NCBI RefSeq assembly: GCF_900100625.1
Contig: NZ_FMTY01000003.1
Coordinates: 379,424-443,423 of the forward strand
Direction of reading: 5' to 3'
From: Flavobacterium saliperosum
GTDB lineage: Bacteria; Bacteroidota; Bacteroidia; Flavobacteriales; Flavobacteriaceae
DNA: 64,000 nucleotides
The position numbers and the translations under genes are program-made. Each line of letters begins with the position of its first letter. Position 1 is the stretch's first letter. The notes under the pieces are model-generated. The model was not told the origin of the DNA and searched no databases. It saw only the letters and a program-made list of their open reading frames with translations. Of the stretch, positions 51,472-59,335 are shown one piece after another.

Positions 51472-52974
51472 ATGACTACAACTACAACAACACACAAATC
51501 AGAAGCGGATGTGGTTTTAATTGGTGCCGGAATTATGAGCGCCACGTTAGGATTACTGCTGAAAGAATTACAACCCAACTTAAAAATTGAAATCTTTGAA
51601 CGTCTCGACGTGGCTGCAGCCGAAAGTTCCGATGCCTGGAACAATGCAGGAACCGGTCATGCGGCATTTTGTGAGTTAAACTACACTCCCGAAAAAAGTG
51701 ACGGTACCATCGATACTTCCAAAGCAGTTAAAATTGTGGAAGCTTTCGAGGTTTCCCGCCAGTTTTGGGCTTATTTGGTGGAAAAAGGCTTGTTGAACAA
51801 TCCTGAAAATTTCATAAAGAGTATCCCTCACATGAGTTTCGTTTGGGGTGAAAAAAACACCAAATATCTTAAAAAACGCTACGATGCCTTACAGCAGTTT
51901 CATCTTTTTAAAGAGATGGAATATACCGAAGACGCCGGTAGAATAAAAGAATGGGCGCCATTAATTATGGAAGGTCGCAAAGGTGCGAAGAAAGTAGCCG
52001 CTACTTCCATGCGTTTTGGAACCGATGTGAACTTTGGAGCGTTAACCCGAAGCATTTTCAGATACCTTGAAACATTGGACGGAGTGAATCTGCATTTCAA
52101 TCACGAAGTACGCAAACTTAAAAAATACGACGACGGAACCTGGAGAGTGAAAGTGAAAGAATTGGAATCGGGAACCAAAAAAAGGGTGAAAGCGAAATTT
52201 GTTTTCATTGGTGCCGGAGGAGGCTCTCTTTTATTGCTGGAAAAAGCCAACATTCCGGAAGGGGAAGGTTTTGGCGGTTTTCCGGTGAGCGGACAATGGT
52301 TGAAATGTACCAACGAAGCATTAATCGCCAAACATCAGGCAAAAGTATATGGAAAAGCTGCTGTTGGCGCACCGCCGATGTCGGTGCCGCATATCGATAC
52401 CCGTATGATTGACGGTAAAAAAGCGTTGTTGTTCGGGCCGTATGCCGGATTTTCAACAAAGTTCCTAAAGAACGGTTCCTATTTCGATTTGGCAAAATCC
52501 ATTCAACTGGACAATATTAAACCGATGCTTGGCGCCGGAATCAGCAATATTCCGCTTACGAAGTACCTGATTGAACAGGTTTTTCAGTCTTCGGAAGACA
52601 GAATGAGAGCCTTAAAAGAATACCTTCCGAACGCTAAAAAAGAAGATTGGGTGCTGGAAAATGCCGGACAGCGTGTTCAGGTCATCAAAAAAGACAAAAA
52701 CGGAAAGGGAATATTGGAATTTGGTACGGAAGTTGTGAATGCTTCTGACGGTTCTTTGGCGGTTTTGCTTGGGGCTTCTCCGGGAGCATCCACAGCGGTG
52801 TCTATTATGCTGGATCTGATTGGGCGTTGTTTTAAAGAGGAATTAGCTTCTCCGGAGTGGCAAGCCAAACTAAAAGAAATGATACCGTCTTACGGACAAT
52901 CGCTGAATGCCAACCCGCAATTAGCCAATGAAATCCGACATAAAACGGGAGTCATTCTAAAGCTAAAGGATTAA
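51472..52974 (+). CDS. mqo: Malate:quinone oxidoreductase
   Basis: A 500-residue FAD enzyme bound to the inner membrane surface. It oxidises malate to oxaloacetate and passes electrons to quinone. The dinucleotide motif VVLIGAGIMSATLG is at about 15-28. NNAGTGHAAFCELNYTP, the TLDGVNLHF/VFIGAGGGSLLLLEKANIPEG block and SGQWLKCTNEALIAKH are diagnostic of Mqo. The N-terminal threonine run (TTTTTTHK) is non-conserved. It has its own -7 element and sits between ruvX and def. Confidence 0.96.
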   Translation: MTTTTTTHKSEADVVLIGAGIMSATLGLLLKELQPNLKIEIFERLDVAAAESSDAWNNAGTGHAAFCELNYTPEKSDGTIDTSKAVKIVEAFEVSRQFWAYLVEKGLLNNPENFIKSIPHMSFVWGEKNTKYLKKRYDALQQFHLFKEMEYTEDAGRIKEWAPLIMEGRKGAKKVAATSMRFGTDVNFGALTRSIFRYLETLDGVNLHFNHEVRKLKKYDDGTWRVKVKELESGTKKRVKAKFVFIGAGGGSLLLLEKANIPEGEGFGGFPVSGQWLKCTNEALIAKHQAKVYGKAAVGAPPMSVPHIDTRMIDGKKALLFGPYAGFSTKFLKNGSYFDLAKSIQLDNIKPMLGAGISNIPLTKYLIEQVFQSSEDRMRALKEYLPNAKKEDWVLENAGQRVQVIKKDKNGKGILEFGTEVVNASDGSLAVLLGASPGASTAVSIMLDLIGRCFKEELASPEWQAKLKEMIPSYGQSLNANPQLANEIRHKTGVILKLKD

Positions 52975-52985
52975 TATTTTTTATT

Positions 52986-52993
52986 TACTTTTG
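52986..52993 (+). promoter_or_regulatory. -7 element of def
   Basis: TACTTTTG, 50 bp before the ATG at 53044, without a recognisable -33 TTG. Confidence 0.5.
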
Positions 52994-53043
52994 CAGAGGT
53001 TTTTCGGCTTGACCGGAAATAAAGAATTCAAATACAGGAAATA

Positions 53044-53631
53044 ATGATTTTACCAATTATAGGATACGGCGATCCGGTACTACGCAAAGTAGGGGAGGAA
53101 ATTTCTAAAGACTATCCGAATCTTAAGGAAGTGATTGCCAATATGTATGAGACCATGTACAATGCATATGGCGTTGGATTGGCGGCACCCCAGGTTGGGT
53201 TAGCGATTCGTCTTTTTATTGTGGACTCAGAACCGTTTAGCGACAGCGAAGATTTAACGAAAGAAGAGGCAGCACAGTTAAAAGGGTTTAAAAAAACATT
53301 CATCAACGCTAAAATCCTGAAAGAAGAAGGCGAGGAGTGGGGTTTTAACGAAGGCTGTTTAAGCATCCCGGAGGTTCGCGAAGATGTTTTCCGTCACGAA
53401 CAAATCACGATTGAATACTTCGACGAAGACTTTAATAAGAAAACGGAAGTATATGATGGCCTGATTGCCAGAGTAATCCAACACGAATACGACCATATAG
53501 AAGGAATTTTGTTTACCGACAGAATATCGTCACTAAAAAAACGTTTAATATCCAAGAAATTACAAAACATCATGGAAGGGAAAACCCGTCCGGATTATAA
53601 AATGAAATTTGTTGCCAAAAAAGGCAGATAA
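53044..53631 (+). CDS. def: Peptide deformylase
   Basis: A 195-residue metalloenzyme that removes the N-formyl group from nascent proteins. Motif 1 is GVGLAAPQVG (43-52), motif 2 EGCLSIP (103-109) with metal-ligand Cys105, and motif 3 QHEYDHIEG (146-154) with His147, Glu148 and His151. An insertion of about 15 residues (SEPFSDSEDLTKEEAAQLKG) between motifs 1 and 2 is common in Bacteroidota enzymes. It is followed by DUF5606 after 54 bp. Confidence 0.97.
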   Translation: MILPIIGYGDPVLRKVGEEISKDYPNLKEVIANMYETMYNAYGVGLAAPQVGLAIRLFIVDSEPFSDSEDLTKEEAAQLKGFKKTFINAKILKEEGEEWGFNEGCLSIPEVREDVFRHEQITIEYFDEDFNKKTEVYDGLIARVIQHEYDHIEGILFTDRISSLKKRLISKKLQNIMEGKTRPDYKMKFVAKKGR

Positions 53632-53685
53632 TTTTTGTTTTTCAATGTAAAGATTAGATATTTGTCACCCTTAAAATAATACACG

Positions 53686-54114
53686 ATGAGCATAGAAAGA
53701 ATATTATCCATTTCGGGTAAACCAGGATTATACGATTTAAAATTACAAACAAGAACAGGATTTGTTGCCGAGTCATTAATCGACGGTAAAAAAATCACGG
53801 TTGGAATGCGCAGTAACGTAAGTTTATTGTCTGAAATTTCAATTTACACGTACAATGAAGAAGTACGTTTGTCTGAAGTGTTCAGAAGAATCGCTGAAAA
53901 AGAAGATAATGGTCCTGCACTATCTCACAAAGAAGACAACGACAAGTTAGCGGCTTATTTCAGAGAAATTCTTCCTGAGTATGACGAAGACCGAGTATAT
54001 GCGTCCGATATCAAAAAAGTCATGAACTGGTACAACATGCTTCAGGCAAAAGGAATGATTTCTAAAGAGGCGCCTGCACAAGTGGAAGCAGAAGCGGAGA
54101 AAACGGAAGAATAA
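53686..54114 (+). CDS. DUF5606 domain protein
   Basis: A 142-residue soluble protein. It opens MSIERILSISGKPGLYDLKLQTRTGFVAESLIDGKKITVGMRSNVSLLSEISIYTYNEEVRL, an Sm-like beta domain. LAAYFREILPEYDEDRVYASDIKKVMNWYNMLQAKGMI forms a helical C-terminal module, ending in an acidic EAEAEKTEE tail. The family is confined mainly to Bacteroidota and has no known function. It sits between def and mazG, a recurring order in this group. Expression is closed by the terminator at 54140-54170. Confidence 0.85.
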   Translation: MSIERILSISGKPGLYDLKLQTRTGFVAESLIDGKKITVGMRSNVSLLSEISIYTYNEEVRLSEVFRRIAEKEDNGPALSHKEDNDKLAAYFREILPEYDEDRVYASDIKKVMNWYNMLQAKGMISKEAPAQVEAEAEKTEE

Positions 54115-54139
54115 TTCTTTCTAAAAGATACTGAAAAAT

Positions 54140-54170
54140 AAATCCTGCCTTCGGGTGGGATTTGTTATTT
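54140..54170 (+). terminator. Terminator with UUCG tetraloop between the DUF5606 gene and mazG
   Basis: AAATCCTGCC (54140-54149) pairs with GGTGGGATTT (54154-54163), two pairs being G-T, around a TTCG tetraloop. A T-rich tail follows. Confidence 0.78.
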
Positions 54171-54189
54171 TTACACAAATTCTAACGCT

Positions 54190-54963
54190 ATGAACACACG
54201 TCAGCAACAATTGGAGGCTTTCAGCCGCTTACTCGATATTATGGATGATTTGCGTGAAAAATGTCCGTGGGATAAAAAACAAACACTCGAAAGTTTACGC
54301 CATTTGACCATCGAAGAAGTCTACGAATTGGGAGATGCCATTCTGGATAACGATTTGGAGGAAATCAAAAAAGAGTTGGGCGATGTGTTGCTGCACATTG
54401 TTTTTTATGCCAAAATCGGAAGTGAAAAACAGGTGTTTGATATTGCCGATGTGGCGAATTCCATTTGCGATAAGTTAATTGACCGTCATCCGCACATTTA
54501 CGGCGATGTGGTGGTGGAAAACGAAGAACAGGTGAAACAAAACTGGGAAAAGCTGAAACTGAAAGAAGGCAAGAAATCCGTTTTGGAAGGCGTTCCGAAA
54601 AGTTTACCCGCCCTGGTGAAAGCCAGCCGCATACAGGACAAAGTGAAAGGCGTAGGTTTCGACTGGGAAGAACCGCAACAGGTTTGGGAAAAGGTACAAG
54701 AGGAGTTGGGCGAATTGCAACACGAAGTGGAAAGCGCCAATCAGGATAAAATAGAAGCCGAATTTGGCGATGTTTTGTTCTCGATGATAAATTATGCACG
54801 GTTTTTGAATGTCAACCCGGAAGATGCCTTAGAACGCACGAATAAGAAGTTCATCAAACGGTTTCAGTATCTGGAAAGCAAAGCAAGTGAATTGGGGAAA
54901 CCTTTGGCAGACATGACCTTAGCCGAAATGGATGTGTTTTGGGAAGAAGCGAAGAGGATTTAA
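54190..54963 (+). CDS. mazG: Nucleoside triphosphate pyrophosphohydrolase MazG
   Basis: A 257-residue enzyme with two MazG domains. In the first, LREKCPWDKKQTLESLRHLTIEEVYELGDAI and DLEEIKKELGDVLLHIVFYAKIG carry the EExx..ExxD metal motif. The second has VQEELGELQHEVESANQDKIEAEFGDVLFSMINYARFL. It hydrolyses non-canonical or regulatory NTPs to NMP and PPi. The length matches the full two-domain form. Its stop codon abuts a heptamer tandem repeat. Confidence 0.96.
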   Translation: MNTRQQQLEAFSRLLDIMDDLREKCPWDKKQTLESLRHLTIEEVYELGDAILDNDLEEIKKELGDVLLHIVFYAKIGSEKQVFDIADVANSICDKLIDRHPHIYGDVVVENEEQVKQNWEKLKLKEGKKSVLEGVPKSLPALVKASRIQDKVKGVGFDWEEPQQVWEKVQEELGELQHEVESANQDKIEAEFGDVLFSMINYARFLNVNPEDALERTNKKFIKRFQYLESKASELGKPLADMTLAEMDVFWEEAKRI

Positions 54964-55000
54964 GGCAGAAGGCAGAAGGCAGAAGGCAGAAGGCAGAAGG
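54963..55000. repeat. 7-bp tandem repeat (AGGCAGA)5 plus 3 bp
   Basis: Five perfect copies of AGGCAGA with a partial sixth, starting at the last base of the mazG stop codon. Its reverse complement CTTCTGCCT-like motif recurs in degenerate form at about 49767-49790. Confidence 0.92.
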
Positions 55001-55035
55001 GATGCAGTAGTAAACAGTAATTATGATAAACAGTA

Positions 55036-55353
55036 ATGATAGCAAATACGCCACAACCACCATATTACGCCGTAATTTTCACTTCCGAAAGAACGGAAAT
55101 AGAACAAGGCTATGCTGAAACCGCTGAGCGCATGGTGGAATTGGCCAGCGAACAACCCGGATTTTTAGGTGTGGAATCGGCGCGTAATGACATTGGCATT
55201 ACCGTTTCGTACTGGAAAGATTTGGAATCCGTTAAAAACTGGAAAATGAATGCCGAACATACCCTTGCCCGTGAAAAAGGCCGAACCGATTGGTACAAAG
55301 CGTTTAAAGTGCGCATCGCCAAAGTGGAACGTGATTATGATTTTACGAAATAA
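55036..55353 (+). CDS. Antibiotic biosynthesis monooxygenase (ABM) domain protein
   Basis: A 105-residue ferredoxin-like dimeric protein. YYAVIFTSERTEIEQGYAETAERMVELASEQPGFLGVESARNDIGITVSYWKDLESVKNWKMNAEHTLAREKG has the ABM pattern, with the conserved EQPGFLG segment and W-x-N-x-xH. Such proteins act as monooxygenases or heme-degradation-like enzymes, but many are uncharacterised, so no specific substrate is assigned. It lies 72 bp after mazG. The fold assignment is firm and the function is open. Confidence 0.88.
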   Translation: MIANTPQPPYYAVIFTSERTEIEQGYAETAERMVELASEQPGFLGVESARNDIGITVSYWKDLESVKNWKMNAEHTLAREKGRTDWYKAFKVRIAKVERDYDFTK

Positions 55354-55431
55354 AGAAAAAATAAATAACCATTAAGTCATATAAGTATCATAGGCTCTTA
55401 TATGATTTATATGGTAAATAAATTAAAAAAA

Positions 55432-56568
55432 ATGAAAAAAATTACCTTGCTGTTTTTGTTGTTTGTAAACAGTATCATTGCCCAAAAAACAGTTAAAGTA
55501 ACCGAACAAACTATTAAAATCAAGCCAAATACTTCAGAAGAGTTACTTTTTGGTTTTACCGAAGGCGATCGTATCGTATTCTCCTTTTCGGAAGAAGACG
55601 GAAAGAGACTAAGCGAAGTTTCCGTTGCGGAATACCCGGATAACACGAAATTTAAAGTACTGGATACCAAAAAAGTGAAGAAAGAAGAAATTGTTGTGAT
55701 TCACAAATCGGCTTACCAATTCCAATTCAAAAATAACAGTACGGAAGCGCTAACGGTTTCGGTTTTAATCCAGCGTATTCCTCCGGGTGAAGCAGCTGCC
55801 AATTTCAACACAGCTGTAAAATGGGTGACAGAACAGGATACAACCTGGAATTCATTGACTAAGGAGGTTGTTGTAGGATACGATACGCTTCAGGTACAGA
55901 AAACCCGAAAAGTGGTGACTTACGAAAAGAAATACGAGGAAATGGTTTTGGATAAAAACCAGCGTGTGAATGCCAAAACGACTTTTGATTCCAGTACCTC
56001 CAGTGTGTTTTTTACCTTACCGAAGAATACGATTACCGAAAACGAAACCAAAAAAGTGGTGGCTTGGGCGTATTGGGTAGGTGTAGGGAAGGAAAGTAAC
56101 GAGTATTGGCAACAAAACCGTAAAATGATTGTAGGTGCCGTTCAGGGAGCCACTACGCTTTTTACCACACCTTTAGGTGGAATTGCGGCAGGAGCGATTA
56201 CCAATCTGGTATTACCTGCCAATGGGGAAGACGTGGAATATGCGTTGGTGAATGAAGAAAATAAAAAACTGTTCCTAGAGGAAAAACCAGTGAAATCCTT
56301 CGATTTCGGAAAAGGGGTGGCCACTTTTAAAAAGTTTACCGAAAATCACCTGCTTCAGGGACGTTATTTCGTAATGATGAAAAATGACAATTATGTACAA
56401 CCCATTGATGTCAACATTAAGGTTTCTGCGATACTGGAGCACAAGAAGTTTAAGGAGGAAACGTATATGGACAAACAAATCACACCGAAATATGGTAAGA
56501 AGATAGTTTCGGAACCGACGATTACAACCCGAAAGTTTCCTGCTACTTTTGATTACAAAAGAAAGTAA
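55432..56568 (+). CDS. Exported protein of unknown function
   Basis: A 378-residue protein. MKKITLLFLLFVNSIIAQ is a signal peptide, which favours the ATG at 55432 over in-frame starts further upstream. The mature protein is beta-rich (VKVTEQTIKIKPNTSEELLFGFTEGDRIVFSFSEEDGKRLSEV). A glycine-rich hydrophobic segment occurs near the middle (IVGAVQGATTLFTTPLGGIAAGAITNLVLPANG). I do not recognise a family. It overlaps the next gene by 1 bp (TAATG), so the two are coupled and probably act together in the periplasm and inner membrane. Confidence 0.8.
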   Translation: MKKITLLFLLFVNSIIAQKTVKVTEQTIKIKPNTSEELLFGFTEGDRIVFSFSEEDGKRLSEVSVAEYPDNTKFKVLDTKKVKKEEIVVIHKSAYQFQFKNNSTEALTVSVLIQRIPPGEAAANFNTAVKWVTEQDTTWNSLTKEVVVGYDTLQVQKTRKVVTYEKKYEEMVLDKNQRVNAKTTFDSSTSSVFFTLPKNTITENETKKVVAWAYWVGVGKESNEYWQQNRKMIVGAVQGATTLFTTPLGGIAAGAITNLVLPANGEDVEYALVNEENKKLFLEEKPVKSFDFGKGVATFKKFTENHLLQGRYFVMMKNDNYVQPIDVNIKVSAILEHKKFKEETYMDKQITPKYGKKIVSEPTITTRKFPATFDYKRK

Positions 56569-56861
56569 TGATATTCATGCTTATTGTTATCGTCACAATT
56601 TTACAATTCAGTTTGTATTTTATATTGGATAGATATAAGTATTACAGAATCAAGTGGGTAGTTTTTATTTTAATTGTGTTTTGTAACCTTGTTTTTTTTC
56701 CGGACATTTTTATTCAGAAATTCCGAGAAGAAGAAGGAGGTACTATACGGTGTGGACTACCGGTCATGGCAATACATTTGGCTTTTTGGATTTTCGGAAA
56801 CGGGGCTTCCGTTTTTACGCACATTGTTTACCGTTTTATAAAAATTAAAAACCGCGAATAA
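56568..56861 (+). CDS. Small membrane protein of unknown function
   Basis: A 97-residue protein with three hydrophobic segments: LIVIVTILQFSLYFIL, WVVFILIVFCNLVFFPDIFI and VMAIHLAFWIFGNGASVFTHIVYRF. It is not recognised. Its start overlaps the stop of the exported protein gene by one base (TAATG), and its stop is embedded in the terminator hairpin at 56847-56883. The coupling suggests a functional pair. Confidence 0.75.
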   Translation: MIFMLIVIVTILQFSLYFILDRYKYYRIKWVVFILIVFCNLVFFPDIFIQKFREEEGGTIRCGLPVMAIHLAFWIFGNGASVFTHIVYRFIKIKNRE

Positions 56862-56883
56862 CATAAGTTGTTCGCGGTTTTTT
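56847..56883. terminator. Bidirectional terminator containing the stop codon of the small membrane protein gene
   Basis: A long stem with AAAACCGCGAATAAC on one side and GTTGTTCGCGGTTTT on the other around ATAA. The stop TAA (56859-56861) is in the left arm. It also serves the convergent DUF349 gene. Confidence 0.88.
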
Positions 56884-56897
56884 ATTGTTTTTCCTGT

Positions 56898-58787
56898 CTA
56901 CTCCTGTTTCAGACTTCGAATCTGTTTCAGTTTGTCTTTCCAGGTTTTCAATTCCTCTTTGTGACGGTCGATGCTTTTCTGCACTTCTTTCACAAACGGA
57001 TTTTCGCCCTTGCTTTTTGCACTGGTAATGAATTGAATGTTGTTCTCCAATTGGATGATTTCACCTTGCATTTCGTCAATCTTACGCATGATGAAAATCT
57101 GTTCGTTTTGCAGTTGTCTTTCATCGCCTTCGGCCAATTGTCCCAATCGGTTGCTGAATTTTGCCATTTCGGCATCTTTCTTCGACAAACTCAATTTGTC
57201 AAACAACGCATCCAGAATCTTATTGAACTTTCCTTCGATATGACGACGGGCGTGTGGCACTTTTCCAAACGATTTCCATGTTTCGATATGTTTCTTGATG
57301 GCATCCAGATCGGTTTTGTGTTCGCCGGTTAACTGGAATTCTTTCAGAGTTTCCAAATACTCTTTTTTCTTATCGAATGCTTCCACTTCTTCACCACTGG
57401 CTTCGTTGCGTTTTTCGTGCATTCTGTCAAAATAGTGGTTGCAGGCATCTTTAAAATCCTTCCAGACACTATCCGAATATTTTCTCGGTACATGTCCGAT
57501 TTTCTTCCACTCTTCCTGAATCTGTTTCATGATTGGTGTCGTAGCATTAAAATCGTCGCTTTCCTGCAATGATTTTGCTTTTTCCACCAAAGCCAGTTTC
57601 TTATTCAGATTGTCCTGCTGGTCCTTCTTAATGTCTTTGTAAAAGGCATTTTTCTGAGCGTTGAAGTTACGAACCGCTTCTTTAAAAGCAGCCCAGGTTT
57701 CTTCATTCACTTCAAGAGGCACTTTTCCGGCCTGCATGAATGCAGTTCGTAAGGCTTCAATCTTTTCAATCTGACCCTGCCACGCGCTGTGCACCGTTAT
57801 TTTTTCATTGGCCACCGCTTCAATCATGGCGATGATTTCTTTTTTCTTCGCTAAGTTCTCCACTTCAAACTCTCTTGCTTTAGCAAATAAAACTTCGCGT
57901 TTGTCATGTAATTGCTTGGTCAGTTCACTGAAACGGTTCCACAATTCCTCACGGTGTTCGCGGGAAACCGGTCCGATTTCTTCTTTCCATATTTTATGTA
58001 ACGATTGCAATTCGCGGAACGCTTTGGCAACATCTTCTTCGTTGACCAATTCTTCCACACGGGAAATAATTTTCGACTTTAATTCATAATTGTGTTTAAA
58101 GTCAAGGTCACGCGCCTCACGGTCCAAATGCAAATGATCGTAAAAACGCTCGATGTGGAAATGGAAGTTATTCCAAACGTGGTTGTATTTGTCACGCGGA
58201 ATCGGTCCTGCATTTTTCCATCGCTCGCGCAAATCGTTCACATCTTTCAACATTTCCTGCATGTTCTCGCCGGAATTGTCAATCAGGTTTTTCAGTTCTT
58301 CAATAATGGCAGTACGAACATCCAAATTGTGTTTCAGATTGTTCTGCATCTGCTTGAAATGCTGATTTTTTTGGTCTCTATATTGATTGTAAATCGAATC
58401 AAATTTGTGTTTCAGCGGAAAATGGTAATCGAAACCGCTGGTATCACCGTTGTTCTGGTGACTGTATTCGTCGCGTTTCTCATCAATAAAATGATGGTAC
58501 TTCACCATGAACTCTTTTTTGATTTCTTCCACATGGTTGCGGATCGCCATCATTTTTTCGTTGGAAACCAGTTTGTTCAGTTCATCGGTTAGCTCGTCCA
58601 TTGACATCGCTTCATAATGCAGCATCGGAATATCGTGACCTTCGCTGATGCTTTCGTCTTCGCTTTCCTCCGCGTTGGAGCTTTCAATGGCTTCTATGGC
58701 CGATTGGTTTTCCTGAACAGTTTCCTCTTGTGTAATCTGTGCCTGTCCGTCTGCCACTGGCAGGTTATCATTCTTTTCTTCTAACAT
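56898..58787 (-). CDS. DUF349 repeat protein
   Basis: A 629-residue highly charged, largely helical protein. After an acidic N-terminal tail (SSNAEESEDESISEGHD), at least five DUF349 modules recur: DLRERWKNAGPIPRDKYNHVWNNFHFHIERFYDHL, LHKIWKEEIGPVSREHREELWNRFSELTKQLHD, LRTAFMQAGKVPLEVNEETWAAFKEAVRNF, IQEEWKKIGHVPRKYSDSVWKDFKDACNHYFD and HIETWKSFGKVPHARRHIEGKFNKILDALFD. The C-terminus is coiled coil. DUF349 proteins are also found in proteobacteria; function is not known with certainty. It is convergent with the small membrane protein gene. Confidence 0.9.
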   Translation of the reverse strand: MLEEKNDNLPVADGQAQITQEETVQENQSAIEAIESSNAEESEDESISEGHDIPMLHYEAMSMDELTDELNKLVSNEKMMAIRNHVEEIKKEFMVKYHHFIDEKRDEYSHQNNGDTSGFDYHFPLKHKFDSIYNQYRDQKNQHFKQMQNNLKHNLDVRTAIIEELKNLIDNSGENMQEMLKDVNDLRERWKNAGPIPRDKYNHVWNNFHFHIERFYDHLHLDREARDLDFKHNYELKSKIISRVEELVNEEDVAKAFRELQSLHKIWKEEIGPVSREHREELWNRFSELTKQLHDKREVLFAKAREFEVENLAKKKEIIAMIEAVANEKITVHSAWQGQIEKIEALRTAFMQAGKVPLEVNEETWAAFKEAVRNFNAQKNAFYKDIKKDQQDNLNKKLALVEKAKSLQESDDFNATTPIMKQIQEEWKKIGHVPRKYSDSVWKDFKDACNHYFDRMHEKRNEASGEEVEAFDKKKEYLETLKEFQLTGEHKTDLDAIKKHIETWKSFGKVPHARRHIEGKFNKILDALFDKLSLSKKDAEMAKFSNRLGQLAEGDERQLQNEQIFIMRKIDEMQGEIIQLENNIQFITSAKSKGENPFVKEVQKSIDRHKEELKTWKDKLKQIRSLKQE

Positions 58788-58918
58788 TGTAAGTAATGCT
58801 TAAGTTTAACAAAATTGAGCCGAAAGATACTAAAGCAGCCCGATAATTCAAAGCAAAACCGGTTAAATAAACCGATTTTTCAGATTAAATGTTAATAAAA
58901 TCGATTAGGAGCGGATGG

Positions 58919-58936
58919 TCCCGATAGCTATCGGGA
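58919..58936. repeat. Dispersed 18-bp palindrome, copy 2
   Basis: TCCCGATAGCTATCGGGA, identical to 49746-49763. Confidence 0.85.
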
Positions 58937-58971
58937 GGGATTTTTGGTTTCCGTGTTCCTGCTTTCGCCTT

Positions 58972-59018
58972 TATCTTGTTATTGCGAGCTTGCAAAGCAA
59001 TCTCTCCATAACAAGATA
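58972..59018. repeat. Nested hairpin repeat
   Basis: The outer arms TATCTTGTTAT (58972-58982) and ATAACAAGATA (59008-59018) are perfectly complementary. Inside them ATTGC (58981-58985) can pair with GCAAT (58997-59001). There is no T run, so it is not a terminator. Confidence 0.75.
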
Positions 59019-59143
59019 TCGGCTTAATCAGGGCTATGAGAGGAGGGTTTTATCTTTTTGAAGGCGAAATATCAAAGTGTTTGATTGTTAGTTTGTTACG
59101 TGGGATTGTCAGCAGGCTGTATTTGGTTTTAAAAGGGAACATT

Positions 59144-59173
59144 TTGTTTTTAGGACTTAAAAAACTACTTTTG
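59144..59173 (+). promoter_or_regulatory. Promoter of sulP
   Basis: TTG (59144-59146) and TACTTTTG (59166-59173) with a 19-bp spacer, the same spacing as at the tRNA cluster. The start should be near 59180, giving a leader of about 155 nt before sulP. Confidence 0.72.
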
Positions 59174-59183
59174 CCGCATTCTT

Positions 59184-59231
59184 ATGGGAAAACAAACTGC
59201 TATACATACTGTTAAAGTTACGCCGCATTGA
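59184..59231 (+). other. Possible 15-codon leader ORF in the sulP leader
   Basis: ATG to TGA encodes MGKQTAIHTVKVTPH. It begins almost at the predicted transcript start. Translation is not supported by any other evidence. Confidence 0.25.
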
Positions 59232-59335
59232 TTTATAACCTTTAAATCAGCGGATTATTCCATCCAACTTATCGAACATTTTACTCGATGCTTTTAGCTA
59301 TGGTTGAAAGTGTCCTCAATCTTTTATTTTAAAAC

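Larger units (their letters stand above)
58788..59335. other. 548-bp intergenic region upstream of sulP
   Basis: No supported gene is present apart from a possible 15-codon leader ORF. It contains an 18-bp palindrome (58919-58936), a long nested hairpin (58972-59018), the sulP promoter (59144-59173) and about 155 nt of transcribed leader. Nothing recognisable was seen at 58788-58918. Confidence 0.75.

Noticed and set aside
56868..58592. Plus-strand open frames opposite the DUF349 gene
   Set aside because: They mirror the DUF349 coding strand and have no start signals or homology.
59184..59231. Small protein gene upstream of sulP
   Set aside because: Only 15 codons with no recognisable features; listed as a possible leader ORF at low confidence rather than as a CDS.
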